DNA of 41,507 bases from an uncultured archaeon (GTDB lineage Archaea > Nanobdellota > Nanobdellia > Pacearchaeales > GW2011-AR1). The position numbers and the translations under genes are program-made. Positions 1 through 8,072 of this stretch are shown in pieces. Numbering within the stretch: position 1 is the first letter of the stretch; each line of letters starts with the position of its first letter. Under the pieces are notes generated by a model. That model was not told the origin of the DNA. It saw only the letters and a list, made by a program, of their open reading frames with translations, and made no database searches. The stretch is from the NCBI GenBank assembly GCA_903828655.1, contig CAIKMX010000052.1:1-41507 (forward strand). The letters run 5' to 3'.

Positions 1-51
1 ACATACCACACGCGACCCCCCCCCCCCCACGTTACAAAAGTAATTACCTTA

Positions 52-88
52 ATTTAAATGTTTTGAAACTGAAACAAAACATTTAAAT
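52..88. promoter_or_regulatory. 14-bp perfect inverted repeat upstream of the first gene
   Basis: Positions 52-65 are an exact reverse complement of 75-88, separated by a 9-nt loop. The right arm ends in a TTTAAATAT stretch about 25 nt before the ATG at 114, where an archaeal TATA box would lie. It could be an operator overlapping the promoter, or the terminator of a gene outside the window. A run of 13 C at 16-28 lies just before it. Confidence 0.5.
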
Positions 89-113
89 ATATTATAAGTT
101 TGAAAGAACTAAC

Positions 114-299
114 ATGAATAAATTTATGGAAATTCTGTTGGGATTGATTCTCCTAATTGCACCTATCTATGCGTGGATAGTTAACATGTGGGGAGCTGGT
201 GCTGCAGCTACAACCTTCTTTAAGGGCGGTTTAGTCTGGCTTCTAATCCTAATAGGCGCTTTATTTTTGATGCTTGGGATAAGCGACCTAAAAGAATAA
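114..299 (+). CDS. Small two-helix membrane protein, uncharacterised
   Basis: A 61-residue protein made almost entirely of two hydrophobic segments, about residues 5-25 and 35-57, joined by a short Gly/Ala-rich loop. It ends in a charged SDLKE tail. It starts at ATG 114, with a TATA-like box in the right arm of the upstream inverted repeat. The next gene begins 30 nt downstream on the same strand, so they may be co-transcribed. The function is unknown; the protein is probably an integral membrane peptide. Confidence 0.6.
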   Translation: MNKFMEILLGLILLIAPIYAWIVNMWGAGAAATTFFKGGLVWLLILIGALFLMLGISDLKE

Positions 300-329
300 A
301 TTCTTAAACACTTCCTTTGACTATAGGGG

Positions 330-701
330 ATGGGTAAACTTAGACTTAGGGCTCACCATCTAGAGGGGATTAGACAGGTTCTCACAGAATCAAGAGACGA
401 TTTTATAGCAGAATTGATAGAACATAAATATATTGACTCGCCTGAAGCTCCTTTTGCAGGCATTTATGACTTCATAAGAACTATATTTTCAAATCCTCAA
501 CAGAAGTTTTTGATTATTGATGGCCAATCAGATTTTGTCTGTGATGTCTGCCCAATTAATGGGAGACGAGCATCTTGTCCAAAGTTTGTGGGTCCCCCGC
601 ATAAATACATGTCTGGAGACAGACCTCAAGCGAACAAATGGGACGTAGAACTTAATTTCACATATACCTCTTCTCAGCTTATTGAGAAATTGTCTTTATA
701 A
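330..701 (+). CDS. DUF1284-like cysteine-containing protein
   Basis: A 123-residue soluble protein that opens with LRLRAHHL, like the RLRPHHL start of the DUF1284 family. It has a later cysteine cluster, DFVCDVCP followed by a third Cys in ASCPKF, also typical of that family, which is suspected of binding metal or an Fe-S cluster. The biochemical role is unknown. The ATG at 330 is preceded by TAGGGG, a possible weak ribosome binding site. The family call rests on these motifs only. Confidence 0.6.
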   Translation: MGKLRLRAHHLEGIRQVLTESRDDFIAELIEHKYIDSPEAPFAGIYDFIRTIFSNPQQKFLIIDGQSDFVCDVCPINGRRASCPKFVGPPHKYMSGDRPQANKWDVELNFTYTSSQLIEKLSL

Positions 702-949
702 AAGAACATACTACTAAACCACATTAATTTGACTTTATAAGAATTGCCAATACTAAAATTATAAGATTTGCCAAGTATGTCAACGGATAATATGTTACCT
801 AACTTCGCTCAAAAATGGGCTTTGCCACATTTTTTCGCTTTACCTATTTTTTATGAATGCCCTTGGTTCATAAACATAACATGTTCTACATTTTCTTTAT
901 TGTTTTTTATCACACAAATAGTTATAACTCTATTTTTTTATAATTAACA
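702..949. repeat. Intergenic region with dispersed repeat, copy 1
   Basis: This 248-nt gap has no gene. It carries an inverted copy of core A at 768-787 (TTGCCAAGTATGTCAACGGA) followed directly by a plus-strand piece of core B at 792-802 (ATGTTACCTAA). Further fragments resembling the family follow (TTTGCCACA near 821, TTCGCTT near 834). The last 60 nt are AT-rich and probably hold the nreA promoter. The same modules recur in six other places in the window. Confidence 0.6.
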
Positions 950-2197
950 ATGCACTCAATATGTATATCTTGTAAGGGAAGAGGTTTATGTGGTCAACCA
1001 TGTGAGATTCTTGCAAAGTTCCAAAGACACGCGCCAAGACCCAGAATCCACTTCTCAGGATCTTCGCCACCAGAAATCTTTGTAGGCCGAATCGGTTATC
1101 CATTCATAAACTCTGGAATTTTATCTCCCTCCAATCAAGATACAAATCTCCATGGAGAGCAAACCTCTGTTCTTTCAAGTCCAGAACAATGGGTTTCAGA
1201 AAACCTATCAATAGATCAAATTCTAGAAATGCGAGGTCAGTTGATTTATGGTCGTGGTCAGTCTCACATAAAATCAACAGCAGCAAACAATAACCTTAAG
1301 CAAATAACCCAAGAACTTGCTCTGTCTAGTAAGCCGGTCTCAACAGAAGTTTTTCTTAAAAAAGCCCCAATAATGAACTTCACTGCATCAAAATATTTTC
1401 ATATAATAACAAATCCTGCCCCCATACATCGTGCAATACTTGAAGAAAATCCCTACGTAGAACAAAAAGTTGATTACCTGACAACTGATTACGACGTAAA
1501 ATCCACGACCGCCCTGCAAGAGCTATACAAAACCGGCAAGATTACAACAACTCATCTTCAAAAGCTTTTATCTTCAGGCTTGTTAGGAGTTAAGGCAGCG
1601 AGAAGGATGGTTCCAACTCGTTGGTCCATTACCGCAGTAGATGACACTCTAGGAAAACAACTTCTTGAAAAAATAAGATACTATCAAGAACTAAACCAAA
1701 TTCAATTATTCCATCACTATTACAACGGAAATCATTTTGAAGTTTTACTCTTGCCAGAAAAATTCACTTTTGAGGTAATAGAAGTTTCAATGCAGGGTTC
1801 AAACTGGAATGAAGAGATTAAAGCATCTGGTGACGTGTTTATGCAGGATTATGAAGGATTCTTTCCTCGTAAGACTTATGCAACTCATGTTGTTGGTGCT
1901 TATTATACCGACCGTCTAGCAGTAGCGGAATATCTAGAAAAAATAAAAAGACAAGCAACAGTTTTTTTATGTCACGAAGAACGTCAAGAGTATTATGCTC
2001 CACTAGGAGTAGGTATAATAAGAGAAAGCCTAAGAAAAATGTTTTCAGACCCAAAAGCAGTTGAATATCCGGATTCTATCGAACAAGCCCTAATAATGAT
2101 GGGCCAGCGCCTCAAGGCGCCATTTAGCAGATACAAAAAAATGTCCTGGGTTCTTGAAAACTATGGAAAGCAGAAGAAGATATGGGAGTTCGTTTAG
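950..2197 (+). CDS. nreA: Archaeal DNA repair protein NreA
   Basis: A 415-residue protein with the archaeal Nre layout. Near the N-terminus is a zinc-finger-like cluster (CISCKGRGLCGQPC), then the family-typical FSGSSPPEIFVGRIGYP at about residues 35-51. A C-terminal domain follows. The last residues, QKKIWEFV, form a PCNA-interacting (PIP) box, which known NreA proteins use to bind the sliding clamp in DNA damage repair. The ATG at 950 follows an AT-rich promoter region. The stop codon overlaps the convergent HAD gene by 4 nt. Length and both termini fit a complete protein. Confidence 0.93.
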   Translation: MHSICISCKGRGLCGQPCEILAKFQRHAPRPRIHFSGSSPPEIFVGRIGYPFINSGILSPSNQDTNLHGEQTSVLSSPEQWVSENLSIDQILEMRGQLIYGRGQSHIKSTAANNNLKQITQELALSSKPVSTEVFLKKAPIMNFTASKYFHIITNPAPIHRAILEENPYVEQKVDYLTTDYDVKSTTALQELYKTGKITTTHLQKLLSSGLLGVKAARRMVPTRWSITAVDDTLGKQLLEKIRYYQELNQIQLFHHYYNGNHFEVLLLPEKFTFEVIEVSMQGSNWNEEIKASGDVFMQDYEGFFPRKTYATHVVGAYYTDRLAVAEYLEKIKRQATVFLCHEERQEYYAPLGVGIIRESLRKMFSDPKAVEYPDSIEQALIMMGQRLKAPFSRYKKMSWVLENYGKQKKIWEFV

Positions 2198-2634
2198 TAT
2201 TTACTCAAATCAATCTGATCAAAACTAAAGTTATCTTCCAGAGTAACACTGTATGGTGGAACTAAAATAAAATGTGCACCTATTGCTTCAGCGCCTCCGC
2301 GATCCTTATTGTCTTTGTTATCTCCAATAACTAATAACTCTCTTGGATTAACTTTTTCATTTAAAGTTATATGTGAAAAATCTTTTGGGGATCCATCCAG
2401 AGTATAAAAATCCCAAAAACCTTCAATCAGCCATGGAAGATTATGGTATCTTGCAACAGCGTCTATGTCATTTATCGCATTTATTGAATCTGATGCACCA
2501 ACGACAATAGCGTCTCTATCGCTACATCGATTAAAAAATCTCTCTAAGCCTCTTCTTGGGATAACAACATTATCGTAATCATCACTAGCCAAGATAGTTC
2601 CATGAATATCCAATGCAACAACTTTAATCGCCAT
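2194..2634 (-). CDS. HAD-family phosphatase
   Basis: About 146 residues from the ATG at 2634 (MAIKVV); an in-frame GTG/ATG lies 9-12 nt upstream. Haloacid dehalogenase motif I is LDIHGT, with the nucleophile Asp9 and His11 where most phosphatases of the family have the acid/base Asp. The late motif IGDNKDNKD holds the Mg-binding acids. A cap domain is nearly absent, as in short HAD phosphatases. The substrate cannot be read from the sequence. The His in motif I may change the catalytic mode. It overlaps the end of nreA convergently. Confidence 0.75.
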   Translation of the reverse strand: MAIKVVALDIHGTILASDDYDNVVIPRRGLERFFNRCSDRDAIVVGASDSINAINDIDAVARYHNLPWLIEGFWDFYTLDGSPKDFSHITLNEKVNPRELLVIGDNKDNKDRGGAEAIGAHFILVPPYSVTLEDNFSFDQIDLSKY

Positions 2635-2693
2635 AAAAACCATCACAAAAACCAGTATAAAAATTTATTCAATATGGATATTTTTACGGATTT

Positions 2694-3326
2694 TTATCCA
2701 ATATAATAAATCAATAAACCCTCAATTATCGCAGCGATAACAAGCAAGGGCAAAATAATAAACAAAAAGATTCTCATTGACTCTTTAAAATTTCTTTTAA
2801 ATGTGCGGTTCTTATTGGGATCTTTTAACAAAACTCCCATTCCAATCTTTAGTCCAAGTCCCATAGAAATTAAAATTGCTGGCAGTTCAAATACCCCGTG
2901 AGGAAAAATCTTCCATAAAACTAAAACACCGTTTGAATTAACGCTGTATCTGGCAACAAAACCCAAAAGATAGCCATTATCAATTGCAGACACAAGAGGA
3001 ACTATCCCGAATATAAATCCTAAAACAATCATCATAAAACTTGCTTTGAGATTATTCAGAAATATTAATGCAACAGTTTGATAAGCGTTTAAACCTTCAA
3101 ACATTCCGACAAGTCTTTTCATCATATCAAATATTTGTTCTTTAAAGAAAATTGGGAAAATAAATCCTATTATAGCGATAACAAAGAAAATTCCAATCAT
3201 AAAATAAATATGATTTTTGCTTTCTTTAATAAAATCAAAACACTTTCTATAGTTAAATCTAAAGAACCCTCTACTATCATCTTGTTTAGTTCTCTTTTGT
3301 TTTTTAATCATCCTCTTTTTAGCCAT
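2694..3326 (-). CDS. SpoIIM / DUF95 family membrane protein
   Basis: About 210 residues from ATG 3326; the annotatable ORF extends to 3341, but 3326 leaves a 1-nt gap after the rhomboid stop. A Lys/Arg-rich cytoplasmic head is followed by about five hydrophobic helices. The segment NNLKASFMMIVLGFIFGIVP and the motif FPHGVFELPA are diagnostic of the stage II sporulation protein M family, which occurs widely in archaea with no link to sporulation. The archaeal role is unknown, perhaps membrane remodelling. It is the last gene of a four-gene operon led by tfe. Confidence 0.85.
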   Translation of the reverse strand: MAKKRMIKKQKRTKQDDSRGFFRFNYRKCFDFIKESKNHIYFMIGIFFVIAIIGFIFPIFFKEQIFDMMKRLVGMFEGLNAYQTVALIFLNNLKASFMMIVLGFIFGIVPLVSAIDNGYLLGFVARYSVNSNGVLVLWKIFPHGVFELPAILISMGLGLKIGMGVLLKDPNKNRTFKRNFKESMRIFLFIILPLLVIAAIIEGLLIYYIG

Positions 3327-3327
3327 C

Positions 3328-3969
3328 TTAATTCTTTGCAAAATACCTCGATATCATCTGAGTTTTTTTGGGGTATTTAAACCTAAGGTAGAATCCATAA
3401 CACAGACCAACTAATAATCCTCCAAGATGAGCAGTATTTCCTATAGGAACGCCGAGAGTTAAACTTATTACCCACAGTATCCCCATAAGTGCAATCATAG
3501 CCATCCACATAGGCATAGGGATGATAAAGAATACTAACACGGGCAATTTCGGGGTTAAAACAGCAAGTAAGCCCCCAAGAGCGAATATTGCTCCAGAAGC
3601 GCCTACGGCATAAATATTCAAATCAGATCCAAAAAGATATGCAATCAAAACAAAAAACAATCCAGCAAATATTCCTCCACCAAAATAAAGCCATAAGAAT
3701 CTTTTCTTTCCAATTAATCTTTCAACAAAACTTCCAATAAACATCAAAGAAACCATATTAACAAAAAGATGTGTAAGATTAGCATGCATAAACATACTTG
3801 TTAAAAATGTCCATAAGTTTTTTCCCGCAAGCACCGCGGCAGGCTGAAGAGCGATGTAGTTTATAATTCCCTCACCATAATTGTAAGACAAAATCAAAAA
3901 TCCCAAGAACGCAACAACGTTAACCGCGATTATTATTCCTGTATACGTTGCAAAGATTCTACGAGCCAT
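3328..3969 (-). CDS. Rhomboid-family intramembrane serine protease
   Basis: A 213-residue polytopic protein with six predicted helices. HANLTHLFVNM (His62, His67) contains the conserved HxxxxHxxxN helix, GASGA carries the nucleophile Ser125, and AHLGG carries the catalytic His181, so the dyad is intact. Rhomboids cut transmembrane segments of substrate proteins within the bilayer. It starts at ATG 3969, one nucleotide after the stop of the upstream gene, and is followed after one nucleotide by spoIIM. This indicates a translationally coupled operon. Confidence 0.92.
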   Translation of the reverse strand: MARRIFATYTGIIIAVNVVAFLGFLILSYNYGEGIINYIALQPAAVLAGKNLWTFLTSMFMHANLTHLFVNMVSLMFIGSFVERLIGKKRFLWLYFGGGIFAGLFFVLIAYLFGSDLNIYAVGASGAIFALGGLLAVLTPKLPVLVFFIIPMPMWMAMIALMGILWVISLTLGVPIGNTAHLGGLLVGLCYGFYLRFKYPKKTQMISRYFAKN

Positions 3970-3970
3970 C

Positions 3971-4381
3971 TTATATCACTAATGTTAAATCCCCATTTAA
4001 AACTATCGGATTAAAAGCGCTAAGTTCATCTTTTAAAATTCCTTCAGGGATTGGGTTAAACAAGAATAATTTTTTCCCTCTTTCCCATGCCTTGAATATT
4101 TCTAAGAACGTTGCTCCACCAATATAGTTTGGTTGACCATGTTTTTCAAAATTTAAAACAAGAACTGCATCATTATCAATTATCTTTTTGTCCTGCAATC
4201 TTATCATATTACTTTTCCACTCAATATGTTCTTCCTTTCCAATTTTCTTCATCTCTTCTTCTTTCATCGGTTCATGAAAACTATTGGGCAATGTAATAAC
4301 ATGTCCCATTTTTTCTAATTCCTCCCGAATTTCAGGAATTTTGTTATAAATGTGTTTGCTACAACATATAAAAATTTTCAT
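3971..4381 (-). CDS. Nucleoside 2-deoxyribosyltransferase-like protein
   Basis: A 136-residue alpha/beta protein starting MKIFICCSKH. It has the segment NDAVLVLNFEKHGQPNYIGG followed by TFLEIFKAWERGKKLFLFNP. This arrangement (D-x-V-L-V-L-N, then a glycine turn and a helix with a conserved Glu) is that of the deoxyribosyltransferase / YtoQ-like Rossmann fold. The enzymes act on nucleosides or nucleotides, but the substrate here is unknown. It sits between tfe and the rhomboid gene with 1-nt gaps on both sides. Confidence 0.6.
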   Translation of the reverse strand: MKIFICCSKHIYNKIPEIREELEKMGHVITLPNSFHEPMKEEEMKKIGKEEHIEWKSNMIRLQDKKIIDNDAVLVLNFEKHGQPNYIGGATFLEIFKAWERGKKLFLFNPIPEGILKDELSAFNPIVLNGDLTLVI

Positions 4382-4382
4382 T

Positions 4383-5186
4383 TTATTTCTTCTTTTTAGC
4401 CTTCGCCTTCTTGTTCACTTTTTTAGAAGCAGTTTTCTTTTTAGCAGTTTTCTTTACGGGCTTCTTCAATTTTTTACCTTTTATTCCCTTAGCAGCGTCT
4501 CTTATCTTCTTTGCAGCACTTCTAGCCTTGTCTCTAGTATCTTTCTTTTCCTTTTCTTCTTTCTTATCATTAATCTGCCTCTTCTTGGAGGTCTTCTCAC
4601 GTATGCTATCTAATTCATGTCTTATCATTTGCAAATCTTTTTCAGTTTTAGTTATTTTTGCCTTTGTGTCTCTTATAGAAGGAGTATTATCTGCGAGTTC
4701 ATAAACTTCCGCGCACTCTTCGCAACTGAATCCATGCTCCAATGCTTTTTCCTCAGAAACTTCTATCCCACAGGGCTTGCAGACATAGAATCTTTTTGTC
4801 TCTCTGCTTCTCAAAAGAGCATTTAGGTCTGCTATTTTTTTCATTAATGCTTGTTCTAATTTAACTAAACATTTCTCACTTCCAAGAGTCCAATAATAAA
4901 TGTACCATCCCTTTCTTTTATCCTTCTTTCTTATGAAAGAGACTAATCCATCCGCAGAAAGTTTATACAAAATGTTTCTTACCTGGTTTATTGTAAGATT
5001 CATCCTCTTTGCGATATTAAACTCATTAACATCTTTTTTATTATAAAGAATTTCAACAATAACACTCGCGCCGACGCCAGCAAGCTCCTCAACTAACCCC
5101 TGTAATAATCTAATCTGTTCACGACTAGAAATCTTTCTTATTTCTACTTTACCTTGTTTTTTCGTTTTATTATCCCCAGAAGCCAT
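4383..5186 (-). CDS. tfe: Transcription factor E (TFE alpha) with Lys-rich tail
   Basis: A 267-residue homologue of archaeal TFE / eukaryotic TFIIE-alpha, which helps open promoters in the RNA polymerase pre-initiation complex. An extended winged helix covers about residues 20-115 (VRNILYKLSADGLVSFIRKK, then GWYIYYWTL). A zinc ribbon follows with Cys136, Cys139, Cys155 and Cys158. Usual archaeal TFE is about 170-190 residues. This one adds roughly 80 residues, a charged coiled coil then a histone-H1-like Lys/Ala tail (KKPVKKTAKKKTASKK) with no obvious fold. It heads an operon of four genes separated by 1-nt gaps. Confidence 0.93.
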   Translation of the reverse strand: MASGDNKTKKQGKVEIRKISSREQIRLLQGLVEELAGVGASVIVEILYNKKDVNEFNIAKRMNLTINQVRNILYKLSADGLVSFIRKKDKRKGWYIYYWTLGSEKCLVKLEQALMKKIADLNALLRSRETKRFYVCKPCGIEVSEEKALEHGFSCEECAEVYELADNTPSIRDTKAKITKTEKDLQMIRHELDSIREKTSKKRQINDKKEEKEKKDTRDKARSAAKKIRDAAKGIKGKKLKKPVKKTAKKKTASKKVNKKAKAKKKK

Positions 5187-5287
5187 ATATTATCTCGTTT
5201 TAGTTATTTTAAATACTTTTTTATTTCAACTGTCGTAACTTTATAATTAATATAAACCTATAAAAAAGAAATCACTCAATAATAACT

Positions 5288-5989
5288 ATGGGATTGTTCA
5301 CTAAAGATGATGATGTGCCTAAATTACCTCAGGCGCCCGCATTGCCTGATCTCCCAAATATTTCTATGAAGAGCAATCACAGCCTTCCAAATTTACCTTC
5401 TTTTCCTTCTTCAAATGAAATTTCAGAAAACTTTAATCAAAGTATGGTGAAATCTGCAGTAAGCGATAGTGATAAAGAAAATTCATACTCTTCTGGAGAT
5501 AATGAGGTGATAGTTGAAGCCCCTAATGAGGGCTTCAGCTCATTGTCTATGCCCCCAAGAGGAGGAATGGAAGAAAGTATGATTCCATCGCTTCCACAAA
5601 TGCCGCAATTACCCGAAATGCAAATGCAATATCCTCCACAACAAGGGTTCCCTTCAAGACCTCTTCCAAGATATCCTGAAGAATCTCAAAGAAGAACTTT
5701 GGAACTAACGCCTTCGATATCTTCAATGCCCTCGAGACCTCAACAGAGAGAGCAGCAGTCATTTACAAAACTAAACGAACCAGTATTTGTAAGAATAGAT
5801 AAATTCCAAGAATCTCAAAAGCATTTTGAAGAAATAAAAAGAACAACAAAAGAAATCGAGATGGTTCTAAGAAAAATAAAAGATACAAAAGATAAAGAAG
5901 AACGCGAAATCAATGCATGGACCGAAGATCTTGAAAGAATAAAGTCAAGACTATCCGATATCGATGCGAATATATTCAATAAATTATAA
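5288..5989 (+). CDS. Proline-rich protein with C-terminal coiled coil
   Basis: A 233-residue protein with two parts. Residues 1-150 are low complexity, rich in Pro, Ser, Met and Gln, with repeats such as LPxLPxLP and QMPQLPEMQ. Residues about 155-233 form a highly charged coiled coil (KFQESQKHFEEIKRTTKEIE). There are no membrane segments or catalytic motifs. I do not recognise a function; the shape suggests a scaffold or adaptor. It is followed after 17 nt by another coiled-coil gene on the same strand, so the two are probably one operon. Confidence 0.65.
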   Translation: MGLFTKDDDVPKLPQAPALPDLPNISMKSNHSLPNLPSFPSSNEISENFNQSMVKSAVSDSDKENSYSSGDNEVIVEAPNEGFSSLSMPPRGGMEESMIPSLPQMPQLPEMQMQYPPQQGFPSRPLPRYPEESQRRTLELTPSISSMPSRPQQREQQSFTKLNEPVFVRIDKFQESQKHFEEIKRTTKEIEMVLRKIKDTKDKEEREINAWTEDLERIKSRLSDIDANIFNKL

Positions 5990-6006
5990 TTTTAATTTTT
6001 CATAAT

Positions 6007-6423
6007 ATGGCAACAAAACAAGAACTTTACATTTCTCTTGATCCTCAAGAGTATAAGCAAGGAAAGACCCAAATCCTAAATGCAGAACTAGAGGTTATAA
6101 CAAACATAAGACATGCCAAGACAATGAAAAAACTTGCCGCTCAAAAGAGGGTTTTGAAACTAAGGCTTCATAAGTTATTTGAAAACCTCGCAAATAGTAC
6201 GGATTTTATAGAGAGCCATATGCCCACGCCATCAATTCCAAAATCTCTTCAAAATGCACTTACACCTTCACAAACTCCAAAGATTGTAGTCTCAAGAGAA
6301 AGTTTATCTCAAACTGCAAAACAAGCAGCACAAGAAGCCGAACCAAAAATGGATTCAGAAGACCGAAGGCTTGACTATGAGTTGCAAGAAATCCAAGCAA
6401 AGTTGAGAATGCTTAATCGATAA
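6007..6423 (+). CDS. Coiled-coil protein, uncharacterised
   Basis: A 138-residue, largely helical protein. A basic heptad-rich segment at about residues 20-65 is followed by a Pro/Ser/Thr linker (PTPSIPKSLQNALTPSQTPK) and a short C-terminal helix (LDYELQEIQAKLRMLNR). It has no recognised domain. Position just after the Pro-rich coiled-coil gene, and the shared helix-plus-linker make-up, suggest that the two products form a complex. This is inference. The stop lies 3 nt from the end of the convergent pyrD-pyrK gene. Confidence 0.6.
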   Translation: MATKQELYISLDPQEYKQGKTQILNAELEVITNIRHAKTMKKLAAQKRVLKLRLHKLFENLANSTDFIESHMPTPSIPKSLQNALTPSQTPKIVVSRESLSQTAKQAAQEAEPKMDSEDRRLDYELQEIQAKLRMLNR

Positions 6424-6426
6424 GCA

Positions 6427-8064
6427 CTAAAGAACTATAGGATTCATAAACGGCCCTTCAACACAAGTTCTTCTACCATTTCCATCTGCGCAGCTTCCGC
6501 AAATTCCCACGCCACATCGAGTCATGTAGTCTACCGAACTGTAAACTCTGTCAGCATCAGAAACACTAATCTCCAGAGGCAAGACCGCCGTGACCATTGC
6601 TTTAGGTCCGCAATTAAAAAAATAACTTCCAGCAACCAAGTTTGAATCCATTATCAAATCCGTAACGAGCCCCTTTCTTCCCAAACTTCCGTCCTCCGTT
6701 GCAATTTTCACATCTCCGTATTGTTCAAATTGCCGAATATATGGAATATGTGCTCCATCCTTGGCAGCTAGCAAGGTGGTTACGTCAGAATATTCAGAGA
6801 ATCTTTTCGCAAGAAGATGAAGTCCCGCAATTCCACATCCTCCGCCAACAAGAACAAATCTTGAATTTCCAGCTCCGCGAGTATCAATTCCCTGCCCGTA
6901 AGGTCCACGAACATAAAACGAATCGCCCTCTCTTAGAGAATTAATATGCCGCGTAAATTCCCCTCTTTCTAAAACTCCTAAAGTGAAAGGATCATCATCC
7001 ATAACTGAGAAAGGTTTTTCTCCAACTCCTGGAATCCACGCAAAAACAAACTGCCCAGGCTCACATTCCATCGCAGCGTCAGTTTGAATAACTCTAAAAT
7101 CACATTTTGAATCTAAGACTTTTCCTACTTTTACTTTTCTATAACTCATGTCAACTTTTTTTAATAATCCTTCAGCATGGTTTGCTCTCCCATTACTTTC
7201 CAAATCTGCAACAAGTGCGCTAAAATAATCCCTAATATCCTCATTTGTCATCCCGGCAAGCGCACTTCCTATTCCGAAAACGTTAGCTCCAGCAGATGCA
7301 TAAGCTTCAACATCTCTTGCGCTTGCAATTCCCCCCATTCCAATTATCGGAACGTTCGGGCCAACAGCTTTTCTTATATCTCTAACACACTTTAATCCAA
7401 TTGGAAGAATTCCAACTCCAGACATCCCACCAACCTTATTTGTTAAAACAGGATTTCCGTCAACTGAATAATATCCCGGACCGACAGTATTTATCGCCGT
7501 GATCCCATATGCCCCAGCAGCTATGGCTGCTTTGGCAATCTCTCCAATATTTCCTGCATTGGGAGTTAACTTTGCAAAAACAGGTCTTCTTGTTTTTGAA
7601 ACAACTGCTCTGACTATTGCAGCAACCGTATCCTTATCCTGTCCAAGCTGCATTCCATATCCTTTTGCATGAGGGCAAGAAAGATTTAATTCAAATCCAT
7701 TTACATGATCTTCCAATGTTTTAGCGACAAAAACAAATTCACCCTCATCCTTGCCAAATATCGAAGCGAGCAAAAATTTCTCGATTGGAAATTTTGAGCG
7801 ATCAAGTTTCCTCGCAAATTCTTCTGCTCCAGGATTTGTTAATCCAACAGCATTAACATATCCCCCAGGCATATACTGAGCAAGAATTGATTCGCGATTT
7901 CCTAAACGAGGTACAGGTCCAATAGACTTTGTCGTAGCCACTCCAATTTCAGGAACACTAGAAGCAATCTCATCAAGGCAAGACACCTCCGTTGTTACAA
8001 TTCCAGAAGGAATTGTGAAAGGCATTACACTTTTTCCGCCAATGTCAATCATTTCAACTTTCAT
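6427..8064 (-). CDS. pyrD: Fused dihydroorotate dehydrogenase (PyrD) - electron transfer subunit (PyrK)
   Basis: A 545-residue protein that joins both subunits of class 1B dihydroorotate dehydrogenase. Residues 1 to about 300 are the FMN TIM barrel: NLSCPHAKGYG with catalytic Cys130, KLTPNAGNI, and VPIIGMGGIASARDV (phosphate binding). From about 318 comes a PyrK-like part: an FAD domain (EKPFSVMDDDP), an NAD domain (VGGGCGIAGLHLLAKRF), and near the end the [2Fe-2S] ligands CGVGICGSC plus a fourth Cys. It oxidises dihydroorotate to orotate, passing electrons to NAD. The two are normally separate proteins. It is 8 nt downstream of pyrC. Confidence 0.93.
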   Translation of the reverse strand: MKVEMIDIGGKSVMPFTIPSGIVTTEVSCLDEIASSVPEIGVATTKSIGPVPRLGNRESILAQYMPGGYVNAVGLTNPGAEEFARKLDRSKFPIEKFLLASIFGKDEGEFVFVAKTLEDHVNGFELNLSCPHAKGYGMQLGQDKDTVAAIVRAVVSKTRRPVFAKLTPNAGNIGEIAKAAIAAGAYGITAINTVGPGYYSVDGNPVLTNKVGGMSGVGILPIGLKCVRDIRKAVGPNVPIIGMGGIASARDVEAYASAGANVFGIGSALAGMTNEDIRDYFSALVADLESNGRANHAEGLLKKVDMSYRKVKVGKVLDSKCDFRVIQTDAAMECEPGQFVFAWIPGVGEKPFSVMDDDPFTLGVLERGEFTRHINSLREGDSFYVRGPYGQGIDTRGAGNSRFVLVGGGCGIAGLHLLAKRFSEYSDVTTLLAAKDGAHIPYIRQFEQYGDVKIATEDGSLGRKGLVTDLIMDSNLVAGSYFFNCGPKAMVTAVLPLEISVSDADRVYSSVDYMTRCGVGICGSCADGNGRRTCVEGPFMNPIVL

Positions 8065-8072
8065 ATTAAATT

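Noticed and set aside
4350-4826. Plus-strand open frames opposite tfe
   Set aside because: They are hydrophobic low-complexity translations (runs of Phe/Leu/Ser) of the Lys-rich minus-strand coding sequence of tfe. They are shadows, with no start signals.
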